Part shown: positions 16,319 through 25,324 of the stretch, one piece after another
How the letters are laid out: each line of letters starts with the position of its first letter
Position numbering within the stretch: position 1 is the first letter of the stretch
Assembly (NCBI GenBank): GCA_016204975.1
Contig: JACQJP010000017.1
Span: forward strand, 1-55,145
Reading direction: 5' to 3'
Length of the DNA: 55,145 nt
Origin: Elusimicrobiota bacterium
Lineage (GTDB): Bacteria > Elusimicrobiota > Elusimicrobia > JACQJP01
Notes under the pieces: generated by a model
Databases searched by the model: none
Seen by the model: only the letters and a program-made list of their open reading frames with translations
What the model was told of the DNA's origin: nothing
Program-made: the position numbers and the translations under genes

Positions 16319-16385
16319 ACCCACCTATTGTAGCATTTTTTGTGTAAGGGATTTGGCAGGGCGCGGGGATTTTTAGAAATTCCAG

Positions 16386-18266
16386 CTAAATCTGAATCTG
16401 GCGTCCGATCTCGATGACACGGTTGTAGGGTAGCCGGAAATATTCCGTGGGGCGCAGGGCGTTTCGGTAAAGGAAGGAAAACAGCCGCAGCCGCCAGGGC
16501 AGCATCCGTCCGCGCTCGGTGGTCACCAGGGTGTTGTTGCTTAAGATATAGGTGACCAGAGCGGGATTCATGGCCAACCCCCGCTGCTGCAATTTCTGAA
16601 GTATGTCGGGAATATTGGGATCCTCCATGAAGCCGTAGCGCGCGACGACCTGATGGAAGTCCGGCGCCAACGACTCCGTCGTGATCCGATCGCCGTCTGG
16701 AACACGGGGAATCTCGTTGGTCACGACGGTGATGAAGAAGTTGTGCTCGTGCAGCACCTTGTTGTGCTTGAGGTTGTGAAGCAGCGCGCTCGGAGTGGCT
16801 CCCGCCGTGCTGTTTAAGAAGACCGCGATGCCGGGAACACGGGTGATCCTGTCCTGCGACACTTGCCGCACGAAATCGCCCAACGGCAGCGACCCTTCCC
16901 GCTGCAAGGCGTTGAGTATGTTTTGGCCTCTCTGCCAGGTAGTGAATACGATCGCTACCAGAGCCGCGATCGCCAAAGGAAACCAGCCACCTTGCGCGAT
17001 CTTTACGCTGTTGGCGCCAAAAAAGACGAGATCGATCGCGAGGAAGCTCCCCGTCACCGCCAGGCCGAACGATCTCTTCCATCCCCATACATGCCGGGAA
17101 ACGATATAAGCGAGGAGCGTGGTGATGATCATCGTCACCGAGATGGCGATGCCGTATGCGGAGGCGAGATTCGTAGAGCGTTTGAAGCCGATCACCAACG
17201 CCGCCGTCGCGAGAAGCAGCGTCCAGTTCACGAAAGGGATATATATCTGCCCGATCTCGTGCGAGGAGGTGTGGATGATGTGGGAACGAGGAAGGAAACG
17301 GAGCTGCACCGCCTGCCGGGTCAGAGAGAACACTCCGGAGATGACGGCCTGGGAGGCGATCACGGTGGCCATCGTCGCCAGGACCACCGTCGGATACAGC
17401 GCGAACTCGGGAACCAGGCGGTAAAAAGGATTGTGCGCGGTGCCTGGATCGCGCAACAAAAGGGCGCCCTGGCCGAAATAATTCAACAGAAGCGCCGGAG
17501 CGGCGACTGTAAACCAGTCGATCTGGATCGGTTTTTCGGAAAAATGGCCCAGATCTGCGTACAGGGCCTCGCCCCCAGTCGCGACCAAAAAAACGGCTCC
17601 GAGGACGAGATACCCCGAAAACCCGTTTCTCCAGAGGAAGGAAGCCGCGTGCATGGGATTGAAAGCGCCCAAAACGGCGGGCGCCTGATAAATGCTCCAT
17701 AGCCCCAAGAGAGCCAAACACAGGAACCAAATCATGATGATCGGTCCGAATATGATGCCGATTCCGGTCGTGCCTCGGCGCTGAAAAAGGAAGAGAACGA
17801 CCAGTATTGCGACCGTGATGGGGATCACGTATGGCGTGAAGGCGGGCGTGGCGACCTCCAAACCCTCGACGGCGCTCAGCACCGAGATGGCCGGAGTGAG
17901 CATGCCGTCTCCGTAGAGAAGCGCCGCGCCGAAAAGCCCCAGCGCCAAGACGAATTTCTGCGTCCAGAGCCCTATGTTGGGAGAGCGGGCTAAAGCCATC
18001 ATGGCCAGTATCCCGCCCTCACCCTTATTATCGGCCCTCAAGACATAAACGTGATACTTAAGCGTAACGAGGATCAACAAGGTCCAAACGATCAAGGAGA
18101 GGACGCCGAAAATGTTTTCAGGGGTGACGGCGACGGGATGGGAACCGTAAAAACATTCGCGAATGGCGTATAAGGGGCTGGTGCCAATATCCCCGTAAAC
18201 GACACCTAGGGCGGTCAGGCAGAGCAACGCCAGGCGGGAATGCGAAGGAGTATGCTGTTTGGCCAA
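16386..18266 (-). CDS. kup: KUP-family potassium uptake transporter
   Basis: 626 aa, about 12 membrane segments plus a cytosolic C-terminal domain. The N-terminus ALGVVYGDIGTSPLYAI is the family signature; also GEGGILAMMALA, ALLYGDGMLTPAISVLSAVEG and GGEALYADLGHFG-like GGEALYADLGHFSEKPIQ. It works as a K+/H+ symporter in the inner membrane. It starts at TTG 18266 with AGGA ten bases upstream. No other potassium gene is near. Confidence 0.96.
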   Translation of the reverse strand: MAKQHTPSHSRLALLCLTALGVVYGDIGTSPLYAIRECFYGSHPVAVTPENIFGVLSLIVWTLLILVTLKYHVYVLRADNKGEGGILAMMALARSPNIGLWTQKFVLALGLFGAALLYGDGMLTPAISVLSAVEGLEVATPAFTPYVIPITVAILVVLFLFQRRGTTGIGIIFGPIIMIWFLCLALLGLWSIYQAPAVLGAFNPMHAASFLWRNGFSGYLVLGAVFLVATGGEALYADLGHFSEKPIQIDWFTVAAPALLLNYFGQGALLLRDPGTAHNPFYRLVPEFALYPTVVLATMATVIASQAVISGVFSLTRQAVQLRFLPRSHIIHTSSHEIGQIYIPFVNWTLLLATAALVIGFKRSTNLASAYGIAISVTMIITTLLAYIVSRHVWGWKRSFGLAVTGSFLAIDLVFFGANSVKIAQGGWFPLAIAALVAIVFTTWQRGQNILNALQREGSLPLGDFVRQVSQDRITRVPGIAVFLNSTAGATPSALLHNLKHNKVLHEHNFFITVVTNEIPRVPDGDRITTESLAPDFHQVVARYGFMEDPNIPDILQKLQQRGLAMNPALVTYILSNNTLVTTERGRMLPWRLRLFSFLYRNALRPTEYFRLPYNRVIEIGRQIQI

Positions 18267-18534
18267 CAGGTTTATCCTAGCATTTTAGCGGGCGGGTGAG
18301 GGCGATGGCCGGAGGGTCAAAACGGGGGCGTAGAGTCCCTTGAGTTCTCGAGTCCACCCAAGACCCGGACTCGCGGCGTTTCGCCGGGGAACTGAAGCGA
18401 TACTGGTACAAAACGGCCCGAATGTGGCGCGGCGGTTCTCTTTTAAAAGGGTCTTCCCGGAGCAGGGACATGAAATTTCTATTCAACGCAATCATGAAAT
18501 TTTAAAAAAATTTCTACACAGCAGCAGGAGAGGA
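18267..18534. other. Gene-free interval upstream of kup and the LPP20 gene
   Basis: Together with the promoter and repeat to its right this makes a 437-base gap without a gene. Reading frames here are short and without family features. It presumably holds the kup promoter on the minus strand; I cannot identify it with confidence. A run of A and T near 18495-18515 lies just before the plus-strand promoter and may be an UP-type element. Confidence 0.5.
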
Positions 18535-18563
18535 TTGACAAAACATCCTTTATGGTCTAAATT
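18535..18563 (+). promoter_or_regulatory. Strong sigma-70-type promoter of the LPP20 gene
   Basis: TTGACA (18535-18540), 17 bases, TAAATT (18558-18563). A T/A-rich tract lies upstream. The predicted leader of about 130 bases contains the 58-bp structured repeat. Confidence 0.65.
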
Positions 18564-18626
18564 GTAGGGACTTGAGATGGAGAATTCCACGCGAGCTTAT
18601 ATTGCGAGCCGAAGCGAATGGGGGCG

Positions 18627-18684
18627 CTAGCACGTTGGCGAGCTCTGCGAGTCCGGATGGTACCCGAAGCTCTGCGGAGGATGC
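18627..18684 (+). repeat. 58-bp structured repeat, copy 1
   Basis: It matches 18627-18684 to 46942-46999 without gaps, 48 of 58 bases. Conserved core GGTACCCGMAGCTCTGCGGAGG. The copy lies in the leader of the LPP20 gene, ending 19 bases before its ATG. Its hairpins are weaker than in copy 2. Confidence 0.75.
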
Positions 18685-18703
18685 GACAGAAAGGAGGATT
18701 CTT

Positions 18704-19165
18704 ATGCGGTTTTTAGCTCAGAAGGGATGGATTTTGTTGTTGGGCGGGCTGGGGATTTTGGTTTCAGCTTGCTCCAGGGGCGGCTATGTGAAGAAGGGGG
18801 AGATCCCGCAGACCCTCGAACAGGAGGCTTTCCAGAAAAAATACGTGGAGGCGATCGGGATCGGGGCGGCGGATCCTACCATTGCCAATACGACTCAGCG
18901 CAAGGCTCTTTCCCGCGATGCGGCCATCGTCAAGGCACAGTATGAGCTTCTCTCCATGATCCAGGGACTGCAGTTGACGGGGGGGATTACGGTGCAGAAG
19001 GCGATAGAGACGGACTCTGATTTGAGGACCCATATGGATGCCGAGATCAAGGCGGCGGAGGTGGTCCGAACGGAGTGGACCAACGACGACGGCTGCGTAG
19101 TGACCCTTCGGCTTTACAAGGGCCGCTTGGATAAGATTTTAGGCGGCAAACTCCTGGAAAAGTAG
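18704..19165 (+). CDS. LPP20-type lipoprotein
   Basis: 153 aa. ATG 18704 has AAGGAGG before it; the track start at 18572 would run through the repeat and is rejected. The signal peptide ends in LGILVSAC, so it is a lipoprotein. The remainder (YVEAIGIGAADPTIANTTQRKALSRDAAIVKAQYELLSMIQG) has the repeated small-residue pattern of the LPP20 family, which includes membrane-associated lipoproteins of unknown function. It has its own strong promoter and is 45 bases upstream of cstA, so both may be on one message. Confidence 0.8.
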   Translation: MRFLAQKGWILLLGGLGILVSACSRGGYVKKGEIPQTLEQEAFQKKYVEAIGIGAADPTIANTTQRKALSRDAAIVKAQYELLSMIQGLQLTGGITVQKAIETDSDLRTHMDAEIKAAEVVRTEWTNDDGCVVTLRLYKGRLDKILGGKLLEK

Positions 19166-19210
19166 TTATCCCCGGCCACCTCCCTTCTCTATTGTTTTTG
19201 CAAAAGTCCC

Positions 19211-20833
19211 GTGAATAGCCAAACCGTTGTCCTCGGGGCCCTGGCGGTTTTTGCCTTGGGCTTTCGTTTTTATGGCAGGCTGTTGGAGAGGGTTTTTGGG
19301 CTGGATCCTCGCCGGGCGACTCCCGCCTGCCGGTTTCGCGACGACTTAGACTACGTTCCGGCGCGGAGCTGGTGGGTCCTCTTCGGGCATCACTTTTCCA
19401 GCATCTGCGGAGCGGGGCCCATCGTGGGACCGGCGCTGGCCATCGCTTATTGGGGTTGGGGGGCGAGCCTCCTTTGGATTCTTTTGGGGACGGTTTTCCT
19501 GGGCGCGGTTTCGGATTTTTCCGCTTTAATGGTAAGCCTGCGCCACCGTGGAAAATCGGTTTCGGAGATCTCGGGGGGAGCGATCGGCGCCCGGGCCCGG
19601 CTGCTGTTTTCCGTTTTCATTTGGCTTTCCCTGATCCTGGTGCTCGCCGTCTTTGTGGATTTGACCGCCCAAACCTTCGTCCATAAGCCCCAGATCGTGC
19701 TCCCTTCCTGGGGGCTGATGCCGGTGGCGCTGGGGGTGGGAATATTGCTCCATCGCAGGCGGTGGGGGTTGATTCCGGTAACCTCCCTGGGTCTTTTCCT
19801 CCTGGCGGGGCTTTTGGTGGGCGGGCAGTGGCTTCCGGTGGCGCTTTCCCCCAAGATCTGGATCCTGCTGCTTTTGGGCTACTGCTATGCGGCGGCCGTT
19901 CTGCCGGTACATATCCTTCTTCAGCCACGGGACTACCTGGCCAGCTACCTCCTTTTTGGAACGGTGGCTTTGGGGATACTGGGGGCGGTGTTTTTCCGCC
20001 TGCCGATGCAGGGGGAGTTCCTTCACTCCTGGCAGCCTTTCGGGGAGCTGGGCTCCGGCCCCCTGTGGCCGATGTTGTTTGTGACCATCGCCTGCGGAGC
20101 CATCTCCGGCTTCCATACATTGGTTTCCAGCGGAACCACCTCCAAACAGATTGCTTCGGAGGCCCACGCTTGCCGCATCGGGTATGGGGGGATGCTGATG
20201 GAGGGTTTGGTGGGAGTGCTGGTAGTGGTCAGCGTGGGAGCCGGGCTTTCCACTGGGCGGCATATGGAGATTTTAAAAGGAGGGGGGGCGGTGGCTGCTT
20301 TTGGGGAAGGGTTTGGAAACCTCGTTTCGCGGGTGGCGGGGGGCTATGGGGAGCTCTTTGCGGTTTTGGCCCTGAATACCTTTATTTTGACGACCTTGGA
20401 TACCGCCGCCCGGGTGGGAAGATATGTTCTGGAGGAGGTTGCCGGGATTTCCAATCGGTATCTTTCCACGGGGGTGGTGGTTCTGGCTGCGGCGGCCCTG
20501 GCGCTGCCTGGACACTGGGCCAGGATCTGGGCGGTTTTTGGAACCTCCAACCAGCTTATCGCAGGCCTGTCGCTCCTTTTGGTCAGCGTCTGGCTCGCCT
20601 CCCAGAGGCGCCCCGTCTGGTACACCCTGGCTCCCGCCGGCTTTATGCTGCTGACCACACTGGCCTCTTTTGGCTACCAGATCTACACTTACCTCAATCG
20701 TCCGCAGCCCGACTGGCTCCTGACCGCAATTTCTCTGGTGCTTTCCGGATTGGCCCTGGCCTTCCTGTGGGATTGCCTTAAGAAGCTGCTTCCCAGCGGC
20801 GGACTGCCGACTGCGGGCCTTAGTAGAGATTAA
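19211..20833 (+). CDS. cstA: CstA-family carbon-starvation transporter
   Basis: 540 aa, many membrane helices. GTG start at 19211. Family signatures: DDLDYVPARSWWVLFGHHFSSICGAGPIVGPALA and GAISGFHTLVSSGTTSKQI, ending with hydrophobic helices. Known members import pyruvate or peptides under carbon limitation. It is on the shorter side for the family (E. coli CstA has about 700 residues). It is convergent and overlaps the TonB-domain gene by 14 bases. Confidence 0.92.
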   Translation: MNSQTVVLGALAVFALGFRFYGRLLERVFGLDPRRATPACRFRDDLDYVPARSWWVLFGHHFSSICGAGPIVGPALAIAYWGWGASLLWILLGTVFLGAVSDFSALMVSLRHRGKSVSEISGGAIGARARLLFSVFIWLSLILVLAVFVDLTAQTFVHKPQIVLPSWGLMPVALGVGILLHRRRWGLIPVTSLGLFLLAGLLVGGQWLPVALSPKIWILLLLGYCYAAAVLPVHILLQPRDYLASYLLFGTVALGILGAVFFRLPMQGEFLHSWQPFGELGSGPLWPMLFVTIACGAISGFHTLVSSGTTSKQIASEAHACRIGYGGMLMEGLVGVLVVVSVGAGLSTGRHMEILKGGGAVAAFGEGFGNLVSRVAGGYGELFAVLALNTFILTTLDTAARVGRYVLEEVAGISNRYLSTGVVVLAAAALALPGHWARIWAVFGTSNQLIAGLSLLLVSVWLASQRRPVWYTLAPAGFMLLTTLASFGYQIYTYLNRPQPDWLLTAISLVLSGLALAFLWDCLKKLLPSGGLPTAGLSRD

Positions 20834-23447
20834 AAAGGACTTCGAGCTCCATGTAGACGGGGACGGGCTTACCCTTGCGCTCGCTGGGCTTAAACTTCCA
20901 GGTCGTCTTGACCGTTTCGGTGGCCTTTTCATCCAAACCCATTCCCAGGCCTTTCAGTACTCGTATCACATCCAGGCCGCCATCGGTGCGGACCACCACT
21001 AAGAGGACGACCATTCCCTGATGTTTTGCTTTTCTGGCCTCTTCCGTGAATTGCGGTTCTGGACAGGATATACATGTGGGCTCTGAGACGTCCCCTCCGA
21101 CCTGAAAAACCCCTCCCCCATATCCGCCTCCCCAGCCTGGACCGAGTCCGGGACCTGTGCCGGATCCGATCCCTCCACCAGGCCCTGTTCCGATGCCCCC
21201 GCCGCTTCCGGGGCCTCCGGAGGGAATCAAGCTCCCCGCCAGGGGATCTCCGTAGGCGGCGATGTCGGGGGATTGAATCTGGATATTAGGCGGCACTACC
21301 AGAGTCGGCTCCGCCGGCAGTCTTGGATTTGGATTTCTAATGACTGCGGCCGGAGGGGTCAACTGGGCCTTTAGGGAAAACCTGGGGAGCCTTCCCTTGG
21401 AGGGAGGGAGAGGGTTTCTTTCTCCGCCCCCGCCGCCTCCTCCCGTCTCGGTCTTTTTTGGTTTCTTGACGGGAATCCAGGTCACCTTGTATTCTCCCGG
21501 AGGGGCCGCTTGCGCTTGGGCCTTTGATTCCGTGGAGAGCTCTGGCGCAGTCACGATGTAGAGTCCGGGCGGAAGAGCCGTAATCAATGCGACCGCTGTT
21601 TTTAAAACGATGCGCTTCCAGAATTCCTTTCTCTTTTCAGGGGTGGAGACCAGACCGGTGTCCGCCGCCAGAACATAGGCCCAATCTTCTTTGGAGAGCT
21701 TCACCGGGACTTGGCGGCGAATCAGGGTTCTTAGATTGGTGAGAAAATTGTCCTCGTAGGAGTTCTCGGAGACCTGCTCTCTGAGCCGGATGTCATTTTC
21801 GGCGAAGGCCCTGGAGGCCAGGGCATAGGCTAGGCCTCCTATGGCGGCGAAGAGAATTCCCGTTTCAAAGACCCCCATCAGCATCCAGAAGATGCCGCTG
21901 GGGCCGGCGGCATAGCCCAAAGCCCTGGTGAGCAGGATGGCTTTCGAGGGACCTTCCTTGCGCAGCGTCACTTGGCGGAAAAAGTAGAGAAGGTTGCCCG
22001 CCAGCAGAAGTCCTCCTCCCGTGCCCAGCAGGTAAAACGGCAGCAGTTTATTCGGGAAGGCCCCCTGAACGATGAGGACGCTGATGGCTATCGCCGCGGC
22101 CAAGGCTCCCAGCCCGGCCAGAGAGATCGCCGCGGCGCTGGGCCTCGGAAGGGGGGGATTCCCCGGCTTGGGGCCGGCCTGTCTGAGAATGCGGATATGC
22201 TCCTTTAGAGCCTGGAAGCTCGAAAGCGCAGATTCCGACTTTACCTCGGTGTAGAGTCTTTTGGCCAGGACTTTTTCATCCACTGCGATCGGTTCCAGGT
22301 TGACGCCTGCCTTGGGCTGGGGAAATTTAAACTTGCTTCCGACTTCGGTATAGAGCTTATCTGTGAACTCTCGAGTTTCAGGGTCCAAATCCTTTGGTTG
22401 GAGTAACGGGATGGGTGCTGTTGCTTCCTCGATCTCCCGGGTCTTCTCTTGAGGGAATAAAATCCTGCCCGAGTGGGTTTGTTGGGTCTTCTGTCTTTGG
22501 TAGAGTGTGAGGAGGGCGATGCCTGCGGCATAGCCCCCGAATAAGATGTAATAGAAGTAAGAGGAGAAATTCAACCGGGGAATTCCGAATCCATCGGAGG
22601 CCAGGGCCTCTGCCGGCACAAGTCCTAAGGCCATCCCCAAGACCACCGTTGCGGTCCCCAGAGCGTAAAGAACGGAGGTCTTGCCGGATTGCGCCAGGGG
22701 GGCCGCCGCCTGTCTTTGCGGTGCGACAGTTGTGAGGGTTGGGTGAATGACGGCATCCCGAAGTTTTTGCTGTGGGATAGTAGAGGGGCCAGCCGGGGTC
22801 CCCGCACCCTCCACAGAGTTCCGGGCACCGGTCGGGGCCCCAGAGGGGCCCAGCGTACCGGAGAGGCCCAGCACGCTGGCGTTGGCCAGCGCCAAGACGG
22901 CGGCTTCTGTTTCTTTAGAGGGGATGAAAATTTTCTTTCCCGCTGTTTGAACCTCCTCCTGTGATCCGGTTCGAAGGGCGGTTTTCACCGCTTCCCGCGA
23001 GGCTTCACCTTGAGAGGAGATTTTTTCTACGGCGGGCCCTGTTTGGGCGGCAACGGCCTTTTCAATGGGGTATCGGATTTTTACGACGGCTTGCCCAATG
23101 CTCCCATCTTCTAAGAGGGTGAGGATTTCCCCTCTTTGGAGAGGAGTGGTTCCGCCCTCCAGGACGATGATCTCCCGGCTGTCGGCGCCGACTGCGAAGG
23201 TGGCCCCGGTGTCGGGCCGGGTGGCGATCCAGCGGATGTCTTGGCCGAAGTGGATACTGAAGGGATTGATGCGGGGAAATTCGGTGACGGCAAAGCCCTG
23301 TTTAGTCAGCGCCCGGACCAGTGGGGAAATCTTGACTTGGCCCATGGCGGCCCAGGCGCGGTAAGCCGCCGGACCCGGGGAGGTCACCAGGACCGAGGCG
23401 GAAAGGAGCAGGGAAAGAAGCTGAGAGAGTTTGTTCCTGGCCGGCAT
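20820..23447 (-). CDS. Large multi-membrane protein with TonB C-terminal domain
   Basis: 875 aa from ATG 23447, where GGAGG stands 8 bases upstream (track start 23501 is longer). An N-terminal signal-like segment (LLSLLLSASVLVTSPGPAAYRAWA) is followed by an envelope domain, several membrane helices between about residues 250 and 670, a Pro/Gly-rich linker with GGGGGGG, and a TonB C-terminal domain: ISCPEPQFTEEARKAKHQG, MVVLLVVV, IRVLKGLGMGLDEKA, WKFKPSERKGKPVPVYMELEVLF. Two internal short repeats (KLYTEVGSKFKF and RLYTEVKSES) occur. TonB proteins link the inner-membrane energy source to outer-membrane transporters, but usually have one membrane segment, so the role here is uncertain. The upstream region bears a repeat array. 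Confidence 0.7.
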   Translation of the reverse strand: MPARNKLSQLLSLLLSASVLVTSPGPAAYRAWAAMGQVKISPLVRALTKQGFAVTEFPRINPFSIHFGQDIRWIATRPDTGATFAVGADSREIIVLEGGTTPLQRGEILTLLEDGSIGQAVVKIRYPIEKAVAAQTGPAVEKISSQGEASREAVKTALRTGSQEEVQTAGKKIFIPSKETEAAVLALANASVLGLSGTLGPSGAPTGARNSVEGAGTPAGPSTIPQQKLRDAVIHPTLTTVAPQRQAAAPLAQSGKTSVLYALGTATVVLGMALGLVPAEALASDGFGIPRLNFSSYFYYILFGGYAAGIALLTLYQRQKTQQTHSGRILFPQEKTREIEEATAPIPLLQPKDLDPETREFTDKLYTEVGSKFKFPQPKAGVNLEPIAVDEKVLAKRLYTEVKSESALSSFQALKEHIRILRQAGPKPGNPPLPRPSAAAISLAGLGALAAAIAISVLIVQGAFPNKLLPFYLLGTGGGLLLAGNLLYFFRQVTLRKEGPSKAILLTRALGYAAGPSGIFWMLMGVFETGILFAAIGGLAYALASRAFAENDIRLREQVSENSYEDNFLTNLRTLIRRQVPVKLSKEDWAYVLAADTGLVSTPEKRKEFWKRIVLKTAVALITALPPGLYIVTAPELSTESKAQAQAAPPGEYKVTWIPVKKPKKTETGGGGGGGERNPLPPSKGRLPRFSLKAQLTPPAAVIRNPNPRLPAEPTLVVPPNIQIQSPDIAAYGDPLAGSLIPSGGPGSGGGIGTGPGGGIGSGTGPGLGPGWGGGYGGGVFQVGGDVSEPTCISCPEPQFTEEARKAKHQGMVVLLVVVRTDGGLDVIRVLKGLGMGLDEKATETVKTTWKFKPSERKGKPVPVYMELEVLFNLY

Positions 23448-23493
23448 GGCTGAACCTCCAAGAAATTCTAAGGAACTTTGCTTATTCCGGCAT

Positions 23494-23596
23494 GGGTCCA
23501 AAGGGCAAAAAGTGCGGGAAAAAGGACCTAGATTCGCAATAGGACCTTGGGCCTAGGTTTCGGGACCGATGGGCCTAGAGGAAAAAATGGGTCTAA
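23494..23596. repeat. Array of GGRCCTAG-like 8-mers
   Basis: GGGTCCAA at 23494, GGACCTAG at 23524, GGACCTTG at 23542, GGGCCTAG at 23549, GGGACCGA at 23562, GGGCCTAG at 23571 and GGGTCTAA at 23589. The intervals are irregular (30, 18, 7, 13, 9 and 18 bases). It lies 47-150 bases upstream of the TonB-domain gene start, between it and the end of the next minus-strand gene. Confidence 0.5.
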
Positions 23597-23605
23597 ATTG
23601 CTACA

Positions 23606-23977
23606 CTAGTTGTTGTGGAGGATTTCCTGCCAGGAGGAGTGAGGGGTTTCTTGAATGTCCCAGACCTGTTGGGTGTCCTTCTCTTTTTCCGGGTTTAGGA
23701 GGGAAAAATAAATCACCTGATTTTTGTTGACGCCCAGCGCGCTTTTTCTGAATTTCACCGCGTTGGTTTGGCCGTTGAAGACCGTGGCGTTGGCCAAATG
23801 CAGAATTCCCAGGGCTCCCCGGTCGGCATGCCAAATGAAATCGGAGATTCTGCGGCAACGAGAATGAGCGGGCACCTTCACCATCCCTTCGATGCGCTCC
23901 TCCGGCGTGCGAAGCTCCACCCATACCTCTCGAGTGGCGTAGGGGGGGCGGGAAAACTCCGAATCTTGGGGTTCCAT
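23606..23977 (-). CDS. DUF6812-like small protein
   Basis: 123 aa. The core reads VWVELRTPEERIEGMVKVPAHSRCRRISDFI...LGILHLANATVFN, a pattern I associate with the DUF6812-type family (RIEG...RLSDFL...LTDATV), but this is from memory. Function unknown; no signal peptide or membrane segment. ATG 23977 with AGGA eleven bases upstream. Its 5' end overlaps the putative start of the divergent porin gene. Confidence 0.55.
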   Translation of the reverse strand: MEPQDSEFSRPPYATREVWVELRTPEERIEGMVKVPAHSRCRRISDFIWHADRGALGILHLANATVFNGQTNAVKFRKSALGVNKNQVIYFSLLNPEKEKDTQQVWDIQETPHSSWQEILHNN

Positions 23978-25324
23978 GGGCCGATCCTGTCTCGAGCCTT
24001 CTGGAAAACATTCTATTTTTTTCTGGGGCTTTTGTCAATTTGCATTCCTTTATTAAGACCGGGTCCTTTATATGCCCTGTCCGTGGATCCCTATGACTTC
24101 TCCGGCAGCCTTTCCTTAAATTACCGGGCGCTGGGGGGCAGGGCCGCGGAGGTGGAGGTGGAGAATCAGCTTTTTCTTTCGGACATTTTTTTTGGAGTGG
24201 GGGGGCCGGTTCTCTCCGGAGTGCCTTTTTTTCTGGAGTTTTCCACCGATTCCGGAGGCCGGCCGGAGCTTTACCGTTTTTTGTTTCAGTACGTGCGGTG
24301 GAATGAGTTTCGGCTGCAGTTGGGGAAATTCCTGGTTCCTTTCGGACACTACAACGAGCTGTACCGCCCGGACATGTTTTTGACGGTGACCCGACCGCTC
24401 CTTTTTGCCTCTCCGGCGAGTTTGGATCTGGTGTCGCGCCTGAATCTTCCCAGGCCGGTGTTCAGCTCCGGTTATGTGGACACGGGCGTCAGCCTCGAAT
24501 ATATTCCCAAACGCAACCAATGGTGGTGGCCTGCGAGGATGGCGGCCTATCTGGTCAATGGCTTGGCGGAGAGTCCCAGCCAGGGGCGATCCTTCCCCAA
24601 TCCCCAGAGCTTGATCGTCCCTCCCGTTCCCCTAAGCGGGGTGACGGTGGATTTTGGGCATGAGCGAAATGACCTGGCGGACAACAACGACAGCAAGACC
24701 GTGGGAACGCGCGTGGAGTTTGCCATCGGGGACCTGCGCCTGCCCATCCCCCTACCGGAGGGTGTGGAGGCCTTGGAGGGGGTCGAGGTGGGCTTTTCCG
24801 CCTTTGGAAGCAGGTATGATGTGGAGGATCAACTGGACCAGCAGGCCTTTGGGGCGGATTGGAACTTTCAGTATGGGGATCTGGCCTTTGCCGGCGAGTT
24901 CGCCTACTCCCCGACAGATTTTAGATCCCCATTGGATACTTCCACGACGACCTTCACCACCGCCGATTTGTTGAAAAACCGGGAGGATAATTATGGGTTT
25001 TATGTCCAGATGGTATTCCCTTTGGGAAGCCTGCTGGGCGCGGGGGATAAGTTGTTGGGAGTGGTGGGTTTGAGCCAGATGTGGCGGCGGGGTCCGGAGA
25101 TGAAGCTCTTAACGGACGTGACCATTGACGGGGAAAAATTCGAGTCCGTGACCGCTTTTTCCGCCTCCGGCAGGAAGATAACCGAGAGAATTCGCAAACT
25201 CACCGCAGCCGCGAACTACCGGTTGACGGATCATTTTATTTTAAAAATGGAATGGTCCTTGTGGGCCATGGATCGGTTTGGGGACGTCAATCAGGGTGCC
25301 ATTTCCACGGTCTTCAGCTTTTAG
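23966..25324 (+). CDS. Outer-membrane porin-like beta-barrel protein
   Basis: About 452 aa from TTG 23966; the true start is uncertain because the track start (23768) would extend far upstream through the opposite gene. The signal region is FWKTFYFFLGLLSICIPLL...LYA, after which alternating strands and aromatic girdles follow (RLQLGKFLVPFGHYNELYRPDMF), ending AISTVFSF with the terminal Phe of barrels. The stretch around KFLVPFG is typical of phosphate-selective porin O/P-like and similar barrels, but the substrate is unknown. The following hydrolase gene overlaps its end. Confidence 0.7.
   Translation: MGFHGPILSRAFWKTFYFFLGLLSICIPLLRPGPLYALSVDPYDFSGSLSLNYRALGGRAAEVEVENQLFLSDIFFGVGGPVLSGVPFFLEFSTDSGGRPELYRFLFQYVRWNEFRLQLGKFLVPFGHYNELYRPDMFLTVTRPLLFASPASLDLVSRLNLPRPVFSSGYVDTGVSLEYIPKRNQWWWPARMAAYLVNGLAESPSQGRSFPNPQSLIVPPVPLSGVTVDFGHERNDLADNNDSKTVGTRVEFAIGDLRLPIPLPEGVEALEGVEVGFSAFGSRYDVEDQLDQQAFGADWNFQYGDLAFAGEFAYSPTDFRSPLDTSTTTFTTADLLKNREDNYGFYVQMVFPLGSLLGAGDKLLGVVGLSQMWRRGPEMKLLTDVTIDGEKFESVTAFSASGRKITERIRKLTAAANYRLTDHFILKMEWSLWAMDRFGDVNQGAISTVFSF

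Noticed and set aside
16204-17730. 508-aa minus-strand ORF overlapping kup
   Set aside because: It is another frame of the kup gene, whose own frame shows clear membrane-transporter motifs; the shadow is Arg/Pro/Gly-rich without domain features.
18572-18703. N-terminal extension of the LPP20 lipoprotein in the ORF track
   Set aside because: It runs through the 58-bp repeat and hides the signal peptide; ATG 18704 has a clear AAGGAGG.
19762-20781. 339-aa plus-strand ORF within cstA
   Set aside because: Gly-rich alternate frame of cstA, no independent start signal.
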